Source: Rhytidiadelphus loreus (lineage: Eukaryota > Streptophyta > Bryopsida > Hypnales > Hylocomiaceae). From it: a stretch of 64,000 nucleotides of DNA. Every line of letters begins with the position of its first letter. Position 1 is the first letter of the stretch. The notes below the pieces were generated by a model, which did not search any database, was not told the origin of the DNA, and was given only the letters and a program-made list of their open reading frames with translations. Made by a program: the position numbers and the translations under genes. Positions 32,090 to 44,400 of the stretch are shown piece by piece. The DNA lies in assembly GCA_947034895.1 (NCBI GenBank), contig OX344765.1:30261001-30325000 (forward strand), in the 5' to 3' direction.

Positions 32090-32626
32090 ACATTGTTTAC
32101 CAATGAGGCAATTGGGTCCCATGTGCATCCTTATAAAGGGTCCCCCTCTACTACTCCCAAGAAATTGCACGTTCATTTCTCGGGTAGGTTCTAGTCTGCA
32201 ATTAGGTAGTAATGCCCAATTATGCATATTTGCCCGTGTAATTAGTCATTATGACTTCATCCAAATTCAATCTATTATATTAATGAAATTTAATTTCTTA
32301 ACAATGAACAGTTAACGTCGGCAACGTCCTCGCCATTACAGATTGCACGGGAAAATGCACCTCCTCATTAAACTCCGCCCAAATTTTGTTGATGCATCCC
32401 CGACAATCCCCTCCTCCTTGACACCAAATTGTCTTCTATGACCCCTTCTCCAAATCCATGAATTAATTGAGAGTCTCTTCCTTCCCCGCATCTAGGGAGG
32501 CATTACATAATACCTTCTCAGCATGGGGAGGAGGACCATTTTTATTTTTATTTATTTTTAACAAATGGCAGAACCATTGCATTAAAAAAACGAAAAGGCA
32601 ATGGGTAGGACCATTGCCTGGTCACA
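32090..32626 (+). repeat. Dispersed repeat, long copy related to 26348-26560
   Basis: It shares ACATTGTTTACCAATGAG, the AAATTGTCTT and GAATTAATTGA blocks, and the ending TAATACCTTCTCAGCATGG with the copy at 26.3 kb. The two are old relatives. The extra internal segment and the 66-bp insertion at 32541-32606 occur in this copy only. Confidence 0.65.
32541..32606 (-). mobile_element. Short poly(A)-tailed retroposon insertion (66 bp)
   Basis: The insertion is flanked by the direct repeat AGGACCATT (32532-32540 and 32607-32615) and is absent from the sister repeat at 26.5 kb. On the minus strand it ends in an A-rich tail (AAAATAAATAAAAATAAAA), as a 5'-truncated LINE or SINE would. Too short for family assignment. 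Confidence 0.5.
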
Positions 32627-34849
32627 CTAATTAAACCTCCATTCCAGGTGTCACCCCCGGAAAGCATCTGAGGAGCAATTCGTTATGACGTCAGCTTCCA
32701 AGGACCCCAGAAGATACCCTAAATGAAATGACCCCCAACCAAAGAATAGAAAGAGTCAAAAGGGAGAGCCTGTTTAAAAGCATCCTAATTCTCAAAAATA
32801 GAACATGTTCCTTCTATAAAAAACACTTAAAAAAGAAAGATCTTCAATGGAAATTGTCCATGTGTTTCAAAAAAATTAAAAGATTTTTTTTAAAAAGAAG
32901 GTCTAATTTTAGGGCCCCCAGGCAGTTTTTTTTTTCTTCTTTTTTTTCTCTTTGGAGTGTTTGACCGTTCCTTAACGGCCCTGTTTGGACTTTGGATAGG
33001 CTAGAGCCTAGAGGATGATTCCTTTTAGAAAAACACCAACTGTTTTTTTTTCCATCTATTGGGCCGGAACCTCTCCAGTGAATTCAGCCCGGGATTCAGG
33101 AATCAATTTTGGGAAAATGCAAAGCGGCGGGCTGCCAAATCTTGGGAACGCGTACATTCTCGGGTGGGGTCGGAAACCTCGGGTTGGGAGCCTTGAGCGC
33201 ACGATCTTGATGATTGGTATGAAGACTACTAAATAAAGCTGAGCTGGACTGGCACGTGGCAGTTGGAATCTGACGTGGAGAGGACGGGAGGTCCACGCTT
33301 CAGGCTTCAGCCTTCAGGGGGCGGCGTCTGCCTGTTTGGGGGCGGCTTCCTGGAACGGTTACGGTATATGAAGTCTATTCTCTTGCATTCGAGGAGAATT
33401 GGGGGTTGCAAGACTTTTTTTTGCAAGAATTGGGGGGTGGAATATGCCATCAATGGAGAATTGCAACACAAGGGTCAAATGCTCTTGGAATGAATGGCAC
33501 AACCTTTTGTTTACTTGAAGGGATGAGATCACTTTTATTGGCAATTTATGGGACCAAGTGGCGCTTCTCTCATCTAAATTCTTTCACGTTGGAGGCGATT
33601 CATTTACCCTTTGAAGGCCACATAGTCTCCATGACTTAAGGTAGTCATCAAAATGATGGGATTATTGGACCAATAGGTGCATTCTTTGTTTCACCATTGA
33701 ACATGAAAGTCATCCACGAGTCACTTTGGGACTTCAATGTCCTTTGAAGGGTTAACCCATAAACGACATGGAGGACATTTTTTGTGGAGGACATTTTTCG
33801 GCCGATGAATGACAAAGAATATCTCCATGTGGGGACAAAAGTGCAACTATTCATCCTCCAAAATTTGTGTGGGAAGGGAATGTCTTCTACATGAGTTTGT
33901 CTTCCAATGAGTGCTTTTTCATTTTTTTAAGCCAACAATTCAAGCGGTGGCAAAACTGATGATTTCCACGATGACCAACCCAGCGTTCAAGGGTTCACTT
34001 ATAAAGAACCACAAGGTCATCAAGTGGCTTCTAAAACACATATTTTTGCATGCATAGTCCTTCAAGGGGAGTAATATCAAACCTATTTGAGTGTTCTAAT
34101 CATATTCCGCATCAAGAAATGTATTGGATAGGTAAATTTATTAGACATATTGTTTAGAATGTCAAATATTTTTGAATTTGAAGATTTTTGGAAATCTCCC
34201 ACCTCGTCATATAAAATTTTATTTTGCCTTTGAAGTTCTATAATTACATTCACCCCACCTTCAACAAGGCTCTCTTAGGGGTTAACCAATGAGATAGTAT
34301 TATGGGAAAGTCACATTAGCCTCAATGACAATAATAGCAAGTTGGAAAAAACTTTGTTACATTGAATGAAGACAATATTCTTCAACAAGTTCGGTGAAGT
34401 CTTTGTGGTTAATTTCTAAAGATCTTTGATGTTTGGAGGCCCAAATAACTTAAAAATACTCGTTGCCAAACCAAGGCTAAAATTTCATCTATATTTATTT
34501 TTTAGCAAATCCAATTGTAGGATCCATTACTTAACTTGTTCCAGTTATATCCTCCTCAAATTTTAGACTGACTATCCCCATTGATTGCAAGTTCAATGTG
34601 CATGAACCTCAAAATGTAGGCTTTTCTAGGCCTTCACAAAGTTAAAGTTTTGTCTTTCAACATTTAAAGAAGAAACATGTGTGTTCCAAAACATGTATGT
34701 CCCCATAAACACACAAGTTATGTGCTTTGAGAATTAACTCATTTAGTTAATATGTTGAAAGACAAAACTTTAACTTTAGAAATAGATTCTAAAAATATCA
34801 ATTGATTTTATTGAATTGTATAGATAGGTACCTATTCAAAAATATTTTA
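32627..34849. other. Intergenic with no supported gene
   Basis: The section 33060-33400 is GC-richer than its surroundings but has no motif that I can name. TTAACCCATAAACG at 33752 and CTTAGGGGTTAA ending at 34281 could be the two ends of another TTAA-type element of about 530 bp. Its interior does not clearly match the family. Confidence 0.35.
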
Positions 34850-35693
34850 ATCATTCAATTCCAAATAATGAGGTGAAAGTTATGAAGGTTTTTATTTTGC
34901 GGGCAATGAAAATAGAAAAAACTCGAGGATTTTTTTTTAACTCAATTTTGAAAAATTCAAAATAAAAACAATAAGATCAAAAGATGACTATTGTTTACTA
35001 CAATGTTCTCACCATTGGGGCTAATAGTTCTTAATTTCTTGTAAGAGTTAGAAGTGGTTTAAGTTTATCTTTCATTTAGTACCTACTTCTACTTTATAAT
35101 TCTCTTAAAGATGAATATGAAAGCTTTTTTGGTTTAAATTTTTTGGAATATACTCTCGACCCATTTTTCAACATATTGACTAAATGATTTGGGCATCTTT
35201 TGCAAAAGCAATTATCAACTTTTGAAATTTGGCATGTATGTAACTAATAAATTATGGCATACAATTGTTCCCCAAAAAAATTAATTCTCAAAGCACATTC
35301 AATTTACTCAACCTCTTTGCATTCTAGGGTGATTTCAAGTAAGCTAAACTCCATAATTGCTTGTGAATTTTTTATATACTTATGAGTGGCTAAAATTATC
35401 ATTCTTTTATAGGGCAAAAGTTTTACACCAAGAGGGCTCAAAGTTTGTTGACCCTGTTTTGCAAGAATGACAAAAATATTAAAAAATAAGAAATCTCACT
35501 TCAAACATGATAATCTTTCAATCCCTGCTGTCAAGTGGGCTGAAATTTTTTCCCACAATACCTTACTTGTTTAATACACTTTTGTATAGTTGGAATCCCC
35601 CCAAATTTGATTTTGGATTTTGGACAATGCATCAAAAACGGCCAGTTTTGTACTTTTCCTATTCCAAAACATCCTCCGTTGTTTAGGGGTTAA
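34850..35693 (-). mobile_element. TTAA-family element, minus orientation, left end unclear
   Basis: It ends TTTAGGGGTTAA (TTAA at 35690-35693). The interior resembles the copy at 52891-53797 in the same orientation: GTGAAAGTTATGAA, CACCATTGGGG, CTACTTCTACTT, then AAGATGAATATGAAAG. The left boundary is lost in decayed sequence. Confidence 0.5.
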
Positions 35694-36855
35694 ACTTCTT
35701 TTTTTAAAACAAAAAACAAAAAACAAAACCAGAAAGATCCTTTTTTTTCACATTTCAGGATATATATTATTAAGAAAAAAAAAACTTGCCTAGAAAATGC
35801 TTCGGAAGCTTCAACAATCACAATCATGTATCTAACGAACAATGTATCCCTCACAGATGCTGAATTAACGAAAATTGATTGCCATTTAATGGCGCCCCTT
35901 AAATCATTCTCCCCCCTCGCCCCTCTCCGTCCCTACATGCATGGGTCATGGGTAGCCCCATCATGCCCGATCATGGCATGCATGCATAAATATCATGTAA
36001 TTTTTTAAATAGCAGAAAAAGCTTAAAAACTCCTAATCCACGTGGTCCCAGGCCCTAATGGTCCGATCATGCTGGTTTTTCCCTTCAAGTGGGGAAACGG
36101 TAAATTTAAAATTGGATTGGACTCTCCAGTAGCCAGTCCAGGGTCCCGGCCCCCCCTGAACGAACGGAGGCTTTTCTTCGCCTCAAATTAGCTTTTCCAG
36201 GGCCGGCTGGCTGCGGGGATGTCTTGGTGCAGAGCATTTGTGTAGAAAATTCTAGAAAACTCGAGAGAATTCAAGCACTGGTTCAGTTTGCAGGGGGAGG
36301 GGAGGGATGGGGATGGGCACAGCAGCCAGAATGGGTTTAGGGGTTTGTTTTTTTCAGTTTCAGGGGCACTCAACTGGGGTGGGGTGGGGGAATGTTTCCC
36401 TATTCCGAGGCTGAATTTGGGTAAGGGAGTTTGGGCCCCCTTCCCTTCCTTCCACTTGGTTGGTTGCATTACGGCTTTGATTTATGATATATTTGCACGG
36501 GAGTGGGTTCCTCCGTTACATGATGTATTCTTTCCTTATTCAGGTGAAGGGACTGGAATTCTATTAAAAATTAAATAAATTAAAAATAAATAAACGTGGG
36601 AAATGGGATTTCTCTTCTTGGGCAATAGCAAGTGGAGGGGTAAATAAGTGAGAGGGGTTGAATGGGATACAAACTCCATAAGTTCAGTGCTTGGGGTCAC
36701 AAGCGCCAGGTTCTAGCCATGATCGAACTCTCTCTGGGCAATGATTTCAATTTCATTGGTGTAAAAGAGAAAAAAACAGAAAAAAAAAGGAAGGAGTAGA
36801 AGAAGAAGAAAGGGTTTAGAAAATATAAAAGGAGAAATTCCCTCTAAATCCTCCT
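35694..36855. other. Intergenic, no gene seen
   Basis: The section 36120-36480 is GC-richer, with G-runs and C-runs and overlapping short open frames on both strands, none with a recognised motif. Nothing supported. Confidence 0.4.
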
Positions 36856-37487
36856 TTAATTCCTGAAGTTTCAAGGCTTTTTTTTCATAAAAAAAACACT
36901 CAAAACTATCATTTTTAGTATGAGTACAAGTAGAAGTAGGTATGAGATAGAAGGAAAATCTAAAATATTCATATATTTTAGATGGAACTAAAATACACTA
37001 ATCCCAATGGTGAGATTGTTCTAGCAAGTAAATCAGACCATGCAAAAAAAAAAATTTGAAAAATTTGAAAAATTGCATTTAGAAATGAATCCTACTAGTT
37101 ATTTTTTTCAAGAAGATGCTCTAACTGCCCGAAAAACAAGAATGTCCATAACTTTCTCATAACATATCCAAATGAAATGAATAAAAGCTTTCTAGATAGA
37201 CAAAAATATAATCTATGAGAAAAAATAATATTAAAAAGAAAATTCAAATTTTTTGTCCATTTTTTTTGGCTGCCCGAGCTGCCCGTTGTCCCCTTGTTTG
37301 AGCTTATTTGGTCATAACTATTGTTCCCGGGCACCGATTTTGAAAAAAAATTATATTCCCACGAAGCTAATCAACTTTTCTACCTCCAAAAAAAATTTCA
37401 AAAAACTAGAAAAAAATTTCAGCCCGTAGGTACCTGCCCAAAAACACATTTGTCCCCTGAAGGGACAATGGTCCTTTAGGGGTTTAA
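36856..37487 (+). mobile_element. TTAA-family element (about 632 bp)
   Basis: It begins TTAATTCCTGAAG (a degraded left end) and ends GACAATGGTCCTTTAGGGG followed by TTTAA. The interior shows the family blocks AAAACACTCAAAACTATCATTT, CCCAATGGTGAGATTGTTCT and CATAACTTTCTCA. The right arm contains the subterminal hairpin TGTCCC/GGGACA (37452-37468). Confidence 0.65.
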
Positions 37488-37569
37488 AATCTGTAAATCC
37501 AATAAGTGCAACTAAAGTGGGCACACCCCAAAGTACCATTGGCCCTAGACCATCATCTTCACTCTATAG

Positions 37570-37690
37570 ACATCTCCAAGTTCCTTTGCAACTTTTGTAT
37601 ACAATATCCAAATGTTGTGTTCTTTGGTGTATTGGAACCTCCATTTCCTTGCCAACAAGAAAATTAATGAGAATTTGACTAGTCTAATAA
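37570..37690 (+). repeat. Dispersed repeat piece, related to 44100-44215
   Basis: Shares AAGTTCCTTT, TGCATACAATATCCAAATG-like and TTCTTTG[G/A]TG blocks with the repeat at 44.1 kb. Similar minus-strand readings (IWILYTKV and IWILYAKI) come from this shared repeat, not from a gene. Confidence 0.55.
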
Positions 37691-38794
37691 TAGAAAATTT
37701 GGACGTTGTAGCAAAAAGTAGCAATTTGGAAGGTACCCCCTTCTGCATAGCAATTAAAAGGTCAACTATGATAGAAGTACCTATTTTGGATAGCCCCCCC
37801 TTGATGACTTTTTAGGATGACCAATTGTGGACAATAGTTGGATGCACTATTCATTGAAAAAAATTATCTATTTGTACCTTCTCATCCACTCATCTCTCTT
37901 CCCTCCTTTCTAACGGAGAAGTGCTAGAGCTAACCTATAACAAGTGAGTCTATGAGACTAGACTAGGTCCGAATGAAAAATCCACATTTCTATTGAATAA
38001 AATATTCATCCTTGGTAAAAAAAATCGTTTTTTTCCCCATTATTCCTCATCCTTATGTTTGCACACATTGAGCTCAATTTCTCAACAACTTTTCCCACAT
38101 CCTACAGGCTGAATGTATCCCAAATACGGACTTCTACTAGGCTTCTTTTGTTTGATGGATGGATGGAAAGGGCAGCAGTTCAGTTCAGTTAGTAACTGAA
38201 GCTTACTTACTTCAGTTCCACTACTCGATCAGTCCCTCTGACTTCCACAAATCTTTGCAACGTGATGAAATCCACTCCCCCCGCGCGGCACTTTCCTGCT
38301 CACATGTGCAAATTCCGAACTTGTGTGTAAGCTGGCAAGGATTCGGATTTCGGAGGAAGAGAAGTTCCCGCGATCGCAGATACTTTCCCTGGCACCTCAA
38401 TCACGGGTTCAGGATTTAGAGGCAACTTACGAATCCCAAAACGATTCTTATAATTAGGGTAACAGTTGACGGACGGCTCTCGGAGAAGAATCAGACAATT
38501 ACCGGTAAGTGAAGTTAAGTTAACCGCAATCGCTTCTGGGCAGCATGATTCCGGCTGATCACACGCATTCTTTATGATTTCGGAAGACGTCCGTCAGCGC
38601 TTCTGGCAAACACAGACAGACGGACCGACCTGGAGACCCGGGAGACGGATTTCTGTTTCCAACGTCCAGTGTGGAAGGATCAGCTGCTTTCTGTTTTTTG
38701 TTTTTTGGACACAAAAAAAATAAAGGAAACCTTTACCGAAAAGAAGAAAAATACAAGGCACCCAGTCGCAAGCGGCTTGGGGTGGAACAAAATG
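37691..38794. other. Intergenic, no gene seen
   Basis: The section 38160-38700 is less AT-rich than its surroundings, but the open stretches (38159-38419 plus, 38594-38932 minus) carry no motif. The second runs through the TTTG microsatellite. Confidence 0.4.
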
Positions 38795-39326
38795 TAAGAG
38801 CATCTCCACCGGGGCACGCCACAATGCCCCTACAAGTGGTTTACTAGGCCTTGTTTGTTTGTTTGTTTGTTTGTTTGTTTGTTTGTTTTGCCCCACCAAT
38901 TGCAGGTTTTTCATTTTGTCAACGAAGGCCACAGGAAAATTTGATCACCACTCGCCAAGTTCTAGTGCCGGACTCGTTTGACTTGGGACCACGCTAGTGG
39001 GTAGAATGATGTTTTCGAGGTGTGAGAGTCATTGGGCAGTGTCCAACTTGAATGCAAAAGCCTCCACCCACCCAAGAAAATCCCATGGCTGCCAGGTTGT
39101 GTAAGGATCAACCAATGTGAAGCTACTAATTGGAATTCTTAAATGGGGAATTCAATCACCTCAAAAATTATGTTCCCTATAAATTCACTTGTTCTTGGAT
39201 TTTGTTTGAAGATTGGAGTAACTAGGTGGGGCCCTGAAATTTTATTGTGGCATGGGAATTAGAATTGGCACGCCACAAACCATGTGGCGTGCTGAATATA
39301 CTGAGCACCAATGGAGATGCTCTTAG
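38795..39326. mobile_element. GAGCATCTCC-type MITE (about 530 bp)
   Basis: The left end TAAGAGCATCTCCACCGG is inverted at the right end CCAATGGAGATGCTCTTA. A second inverted pair (GGCACGCCAC/GTGGCGTGC) lies inside both ends. GAGCATCTCC termini are common in plant MITEs. The flanks TAA and TTA are not identical, so the target duplication is uncertain. A TTTG tetranucleotide repeat lies inside (about 38852-38888). Confidence 0.75.
38852..38888 (+). repeat. TTTG microsatellite
   Basis: Nine consecutive GTTT units near the left end of the MITE. The minus-strand reading gives a run of Thr-Asn-Lys-Gln repeats, which is an artefact. Confidence 0.95.
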
Positions 39327-41359
39327 TATGAAAATATAAAAAGGAACATAAGCCAATGGTGCCTTGATGGCACCACCAGGGAGCGGCGGTAGCCACTTCC
39401 ACGAGGCATTGCGCCTCTAAGGTGGTTGGAACACAAAACCGGCCTAGGAACCAAAGATAATCCAACCAATCAACTAGAGACTTTGCAAGATATATACCTA
39501 AACTATTATTGCTTTTAGAAGATGGCTGTATGAAATACCCATTGTCATAGTTAGGATTTATATGCACGAAGAGGTAACATTTATGTTAGAATAAACCAAA
39601 AATATTTATTTTTCTAAAAGGCAATAGAAGGATTGACCCTTAGCATTAGCATTCTAATTATGGACGATGAACATACAAGTTCTAGGGACTTTTTTACCAC
39701 ATGATTTCTCATTGATCCAAAACAATGCTTGACTTCTTAACAAGTCTTTATGTATGATGAATTTGAGGTAAAAAAATATGCAAAAATATAAGTAAGGATT
39801 TAGTTGCTAAGGGGGTAATAGAATACTTTTGGGTTGAATAGGGTCAAAAGATTTGGATTTAAAAGATTGCATAGTTTGATTTTACCTTCAATTCAATTAC
39901 TTGGATCAACACTATAGGATTCAATAAAAGATTTGGATTAACTTGCTTATTAGGGTGACTTTTTACAAGGCTCTTTTAGGAGACCAAATAAATACCTAGG
40001 GATAAGGAGGACATCTTGGAAAATTTTAAAATGCTTTGGGGCTTTAATCTTTTTATTTATTTTAAGTTTGGGATTTTAATCTCAAGGTGGCAACTAGAGA
40101 GGATAGAAAGGTGAAGTAGAACCTCATTAAGCTACACCATGGTTTGTTCATTTGAAGTCTCATGTTTTATTTATTAACCAACAAGAGCAATGGTTGTGCT
40201 TGACATGTTGTTAGTAATCTTTGCATTAAAATAAATTTGTTCCTTTTGTGACAAGAAAATTTAAGAGATTGCATGGAATAAATACATATACATGAAAAAC
40301 GTAATTGAGCGGAATGCTGAGGGTAAAAAATGTGGAAGAAAGCTCTAAAGTGCGTCAACATTTATATCTATTGCCTACTATTCAAAAACACAATTCAAAA
40401 ACAAAAAGGCATCATTAAATAAAAAAATATAAAAAAATATAAAAATTGTGCATGTTGCAGATTTCTTATTGCATGCTTGATTTAGTATTGTTTAATTAAA
40501 AAATCATCCACATTTTCAAGTAATAAATAAAACAAAATCAATACAAATTTTACAAAAAGGATATCCAAAAAGGATGAAAGGTGCTTGTGTAGTTGAGCAT
40601 GTCATACTAAATCGACAACAAAAATTGACACTTGAATCCTCTATTAGTCATAGTGTCTTAGTTCTAACTATATACTAAAGCAAATGCCTAGTCATAGTTT
40701 ATGTGGGTTCAAGATCAAAGACTATCAAAATACACGTACAAACTAGGCTTTAGATTTTGCAAATTTCTTCTAATTGTTTTTTGGATTGTCTTTAAAAATT
40801 CTTCATTCTAATGTCTCTACTTTTATAATCCACAATGACATAAAATGAAGAACAATCTTAAGCTTTGAACACTTCTAGGGACACATTATATTTTTTTACA
40901 CTTTTAGTGTAAATTTCAAAGTAGCCAATCTAAATGCATGCAATGTTTTGGATTTTGTAAAGTTTTGTCAATTATAAAAGTTTCATGTAACAAGTGACAT
41001 AAAAGAATTGTGTGGTATTAGAGGAGTGAAGAGTGTGGACTAAATTCATTTTCATAATTCTTTAATTCTTTCTTATTACATTTGTATGAAAATTCTTGTC
41101 ACAATAGAATTGGTGATTGTGGAACTATCACCACTCAAGTTAATTCACTAATTGATTTTTATCACATTTTTCTACTAAAAGAAAGTTTTATTTCCAAACT
41201 TTTAATGATTTCAAGGTAAAGAAGGTACTTCCTTCTTATCCTAGTAGTCTCTAAACAAACATAATGAAATAATTTATGGTAAAAAAATACAATATAATAC
41301 AAAACTTTGTGCCTCACATGCACTTATTGAATTAACCTAAGTTGTGGAGAAATTATTCT
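39327..41359. other. AT-rich intergenic, no gene seen
   Basis: No recognised coding motif or terminal repeats. Confidence 0.45.
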
Positions 41360-41580
41360 TTAACCCCTAAAGGACTAAACACCATTTTCTGGCAATATAG
41401 CGATTTTGGGCAGTTCACTACAAATAAAATAAAATAAAAAATTCTTTGAAAATTTCACACAATGTATGCCCAAGGAGTAGCTTTAAGACAAAACAATCTT
41501 CATAACTTTTGACTATATGGTTTAAAAGTTATTGCATGATATGTAATTTCTAGTAGTTGAAGATGTAGTACTTGCATTAA
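41360..41580 (+). mobile_element. TTAA-family terminus (partial copy)
   Basis: It begins TTAACCCCTAAAGGAC and matches the stretch at 27076 over about 200 bp. The opposite end was not found before unrelated sequence starts. Confidence 0.6.
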
Positions 41581-42068
41581 CATCCTCTACCTACAAAGGG
41601 AACTCATTGCACCTATTTGTTCTTTTTGAATTTTTTTTTCTACATTATATTTAAAGTAATTGAGAGCATTTAATTGACATCACCAAATTTTCAAAACTAC
41701 TCTTTACAAATATTCTATAGTTTCAAGAGTAAAAGTGTATGAAACCTCAAAACAAAACTCTTCAAATGGACCCTTCAAAATGATAGCTTCTAGTCCCTAA
41801 TGGCTATGCCTATGTAATCAACCTCAAAATCTTCCACTTTGTATCCACTATTTCCCTTCTCTTCATAATTGAATTTTTTTATTTTTATTATTCATGGATG
41901 AAAGTATTTTCTAATATTTTTCATAAAATTTTCATATTTTTTCGTGAGGGTTTGAAATTACTATGAGTTTTTTAAAAAAAGACAAGAAAACTTATATAAA
42001 ATACAAATATGGTTAAAAAATCTGAAAATTTCATAAGAGAAGTACCAAACTGCATAGAACATAACAAC

Positions 42069-42581
42069 GGTAGTATATGAGCCTAAAAATGTGAGCCTAT
42101 GAGCCTTGAGCCTAGGCTCATAGGTACTCTACAACTATTGGAGATGTCTATTACATATATACTTATAATATAAACATCCTATAACTATGGAAGGTGCTTA
42201 TAACATAGACACCTATGATATAAATATCCTATAACACTTATAACATAAACACCTATAATATAATTAGTCACTTATAATATAAACATCCCATAACCATGGA
42301 AGGTGCTTATAACATAAACACTTGTAATATAATTAGGCACTTATAATATAAACATCCTATAGCCATGGAAGGTGCTTATAACATAGGTACCTACAACATA
42401 CACTTATAATATAAACATCCTATAGCCATGGAAGGTGCTTATAACATAGGTACCTACAAGATACACTTATAATATAAACATCCTATAGCCATGGAAGGTG
42501 TTTATAACATAGGTACCTACAACATAGGAGTCTAGGCTATGGGCTCATGGGCTCAAGATCCTAAGCTCACATAATAGCACC
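42069..42581. mobile_element. TIR element with expanded 63-bp minisatellite
   Basis: The ends are inverted: left GGTAGTATATGAGCCTA, right (reverse complement) GGTGCTATTATGTGAGC. The interior (about 42121-42530) is a minisatellite. The last two and a half units are nearly identical with a 63-bp period (CTTATAATATAAACATCC, then AGCCATGGAAGGTGC, then AGGTACCTAC), and earlier units are more diverged and shorter. A short relative with the same ends lies at 51629-51857. Sequence resembling TAGAACATAACAAC flanks both sides. Confidence 0.75.
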
Positions 42582-43868
42582 CGTGTAGAACATAATAACA
42601 ATAAGAAACTTCCATATCATTCTACACCCTCAACTTCAAATTGTGGTAAATAACCCATTTAAAAAAAAATTAAAGCAAAGTAGAACTAAATCTGTATATT
42701 AGGAGATTCACTTTGTTAGTTTTGCTCAAAGCAAAAGAAATAATTTTTAATTTTAAAATCAAGTTTTATAGGGAAAAAAGTTCAAAGTATTGATAAACAT
42801 TCTATAGGATTACCATTTTTTTTATAAACCATGTGCTAACACCTATAAAATAAAAAATCAATTACTATGACTTTGACTTAAGTAAATGATGTGGACATAG
42901 CATAAATAAAGTTGCACACAAAAATGTAGGTGAAGATCATCCATTCCCTAATATTAAAAAAAAACATTTGACCACCTACATGACATTTTTAGTCCTTAAC
43001 TAGGAAAACTTTTATCCTAAAGTCACTCTTTTAGGACATGAAGGATGAATAAAAATGTATACTAGTAGACCAAGTGAGCTCTTCAATTATTTTGTATTTG
43101 TGATAATTTTTTGAAAATTATAAAATTTTGAAAAAAATTATTGCTAAGTTTTGTGAAATATTCTCCTATTTTGAATGGATAAAATTGTTAGAATCACCTT
43201 TATTGTATTCAAAATAGGATGACATTGTCACATTTGGTTGAATGTATATAATTTTGAATGAATAAATGATGTATCATCCTTCTTTTAAATATTTATAGAT
43301 GTTTATAACTTCATTGTACTTGTCAATATCACAAAAAGTACCTTCCTTTGGAAAATTGAAAATAATGCCTTGGATTTATCACCACACAAATGGCATGCAT
43401 TGTACACTTACATCAAGTGTTTTTTTATAACAGACAATAGATACATTTTTAGTACTCTGCCCTAAAGTACATTTGATAATGTAAAATATAATATTATACA
43501 TTATTTTGAGACTTTAAGAGATACTTAACATTATAAACCAACATTAGGGGTCCTTTTTTGCTCCCCCATAAAGTAGGGAGCCCCTAGCATGGCCACTTCC
43601 TAACTAGCCAATGAAACTAGTGTTGCAACTTTCGATTTGAGTGAATGACTCTTTGCATATTAAACTAAATTCACTGCAAGGTACACAAGGAAGTATTATC
43701 TCATGCCAATCTTCAAGGGGAAATGATTTTGACTAGTTAACTATCAATTATGATAGTGAGAAGTTAAAGTGAACACCCAAAAATGTGCCACTAACCCTAA
43801 ACTGCCATTTCCACTTTGTATACATCTGGCCAAAATCAATTATTAATACCTATGTGGAAGAAACTATT
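42582..43868. other. AT-rich intergenic, no gene seen
   Basis: No gene or recognisable repeat boundary. Confidence 0.45.
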
Positions 43869-44097
43869 TTAACCCCTTAACACCTCAATCCTTTTTCGAA
43901 TTTTGACACATTTTTGCTTATATCTTTGTACAGTAATATCATTTACCAAAATTTCATGAAATTGGGCATAAAAGAAGGTTGTCTTTTCAAGATTCAAGTG
44001 TTACATTGGATGAATGAGAAGGTAGTTGGATGAAACAGCGCCTCGAAGCCCTCTGTTCATCGTCCAGAATATGGACGTCGGAGCGCTTAAGGGTTAA
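43869..44097. mobile_element. Short TTAA MITE, copy 1 (229 bp)
   Basis: TTAA at both ends. The left arm is TTAACCCCTTAACACCTC and the right arm is GGAGCGCTTAAGGGTTAA. Copy 2 (57837-58046) shares the interior order: ATCCT..TTTCGAATTTT, ATATCTTTGT, ATATCATTTAC, AAGATTCAAGT and GATGAATGA. A TTAA target with CCC-starting termini fits a piggyBac-type MITE. Confidence 0.75.
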
Positions 44098-44099
44098 AA

Positions 44100-44400
44100 C
44101 CAAATTTTGTTCCTTTCTAATTTTTGCATACAATATCCAAATGTCACATTCTTTGATGCATTCAAACCTCCTTTCACTTGCAAAAAACTTCAAATTAAGA
44201 AGAAGATCTTAGATGAAATTGCCAAATTGTAGATGAAAACCAAATTATGGATATATAATATATGCCAATGTGATATTTTCTATCCAATATGTAGATGAAT
44301 GTTGAAATTTGGATCTCCACTATAACATTTTTTATTGCCACTTTAGCACTTCATGGAAAACAAGGAAAAAAAACAAAACCCACCCTGGTACCCACATTAC
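44100..44400 (+). repeat. Composite dispersed repeat
   Basis: The first part (44100-44215) matches 37570-37690. The second part (44221-44400) matches 59465-59640 closely, sharing AATGTGATATTTT and TATCCAATATGT, then GGATGAATGTTGAAA, and later GCCACTTT and GCACTTCAT. The three locations show that one older unit has been scattered. Confidence 0.65.

Noticed and set aside
33752..34281. Another TTAA-family element of 530 bp
   Set aside because: Both ends look right but the interior does not match the family, and TTAA is frequent in AT-rich DNA.
37545..37748. Conserved protein suggested by IWILYTKV here and IWILYAKI at 44.1 kb
   Set aside because: The similarity follows the DNA repeat, extends outside the frames, and the frames are not kept in the third related region.
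38594..38932. 112-codon minus-strand ORF
   Set aside because: It reads through the TTTG microsatellite and the MITE end and has no domain.
42121..42530. CRISPR-like array
   Set aside because: The repeats are contiguous 63-bp units without unique spacers, inside an inverted-repeat element of a plant genome.
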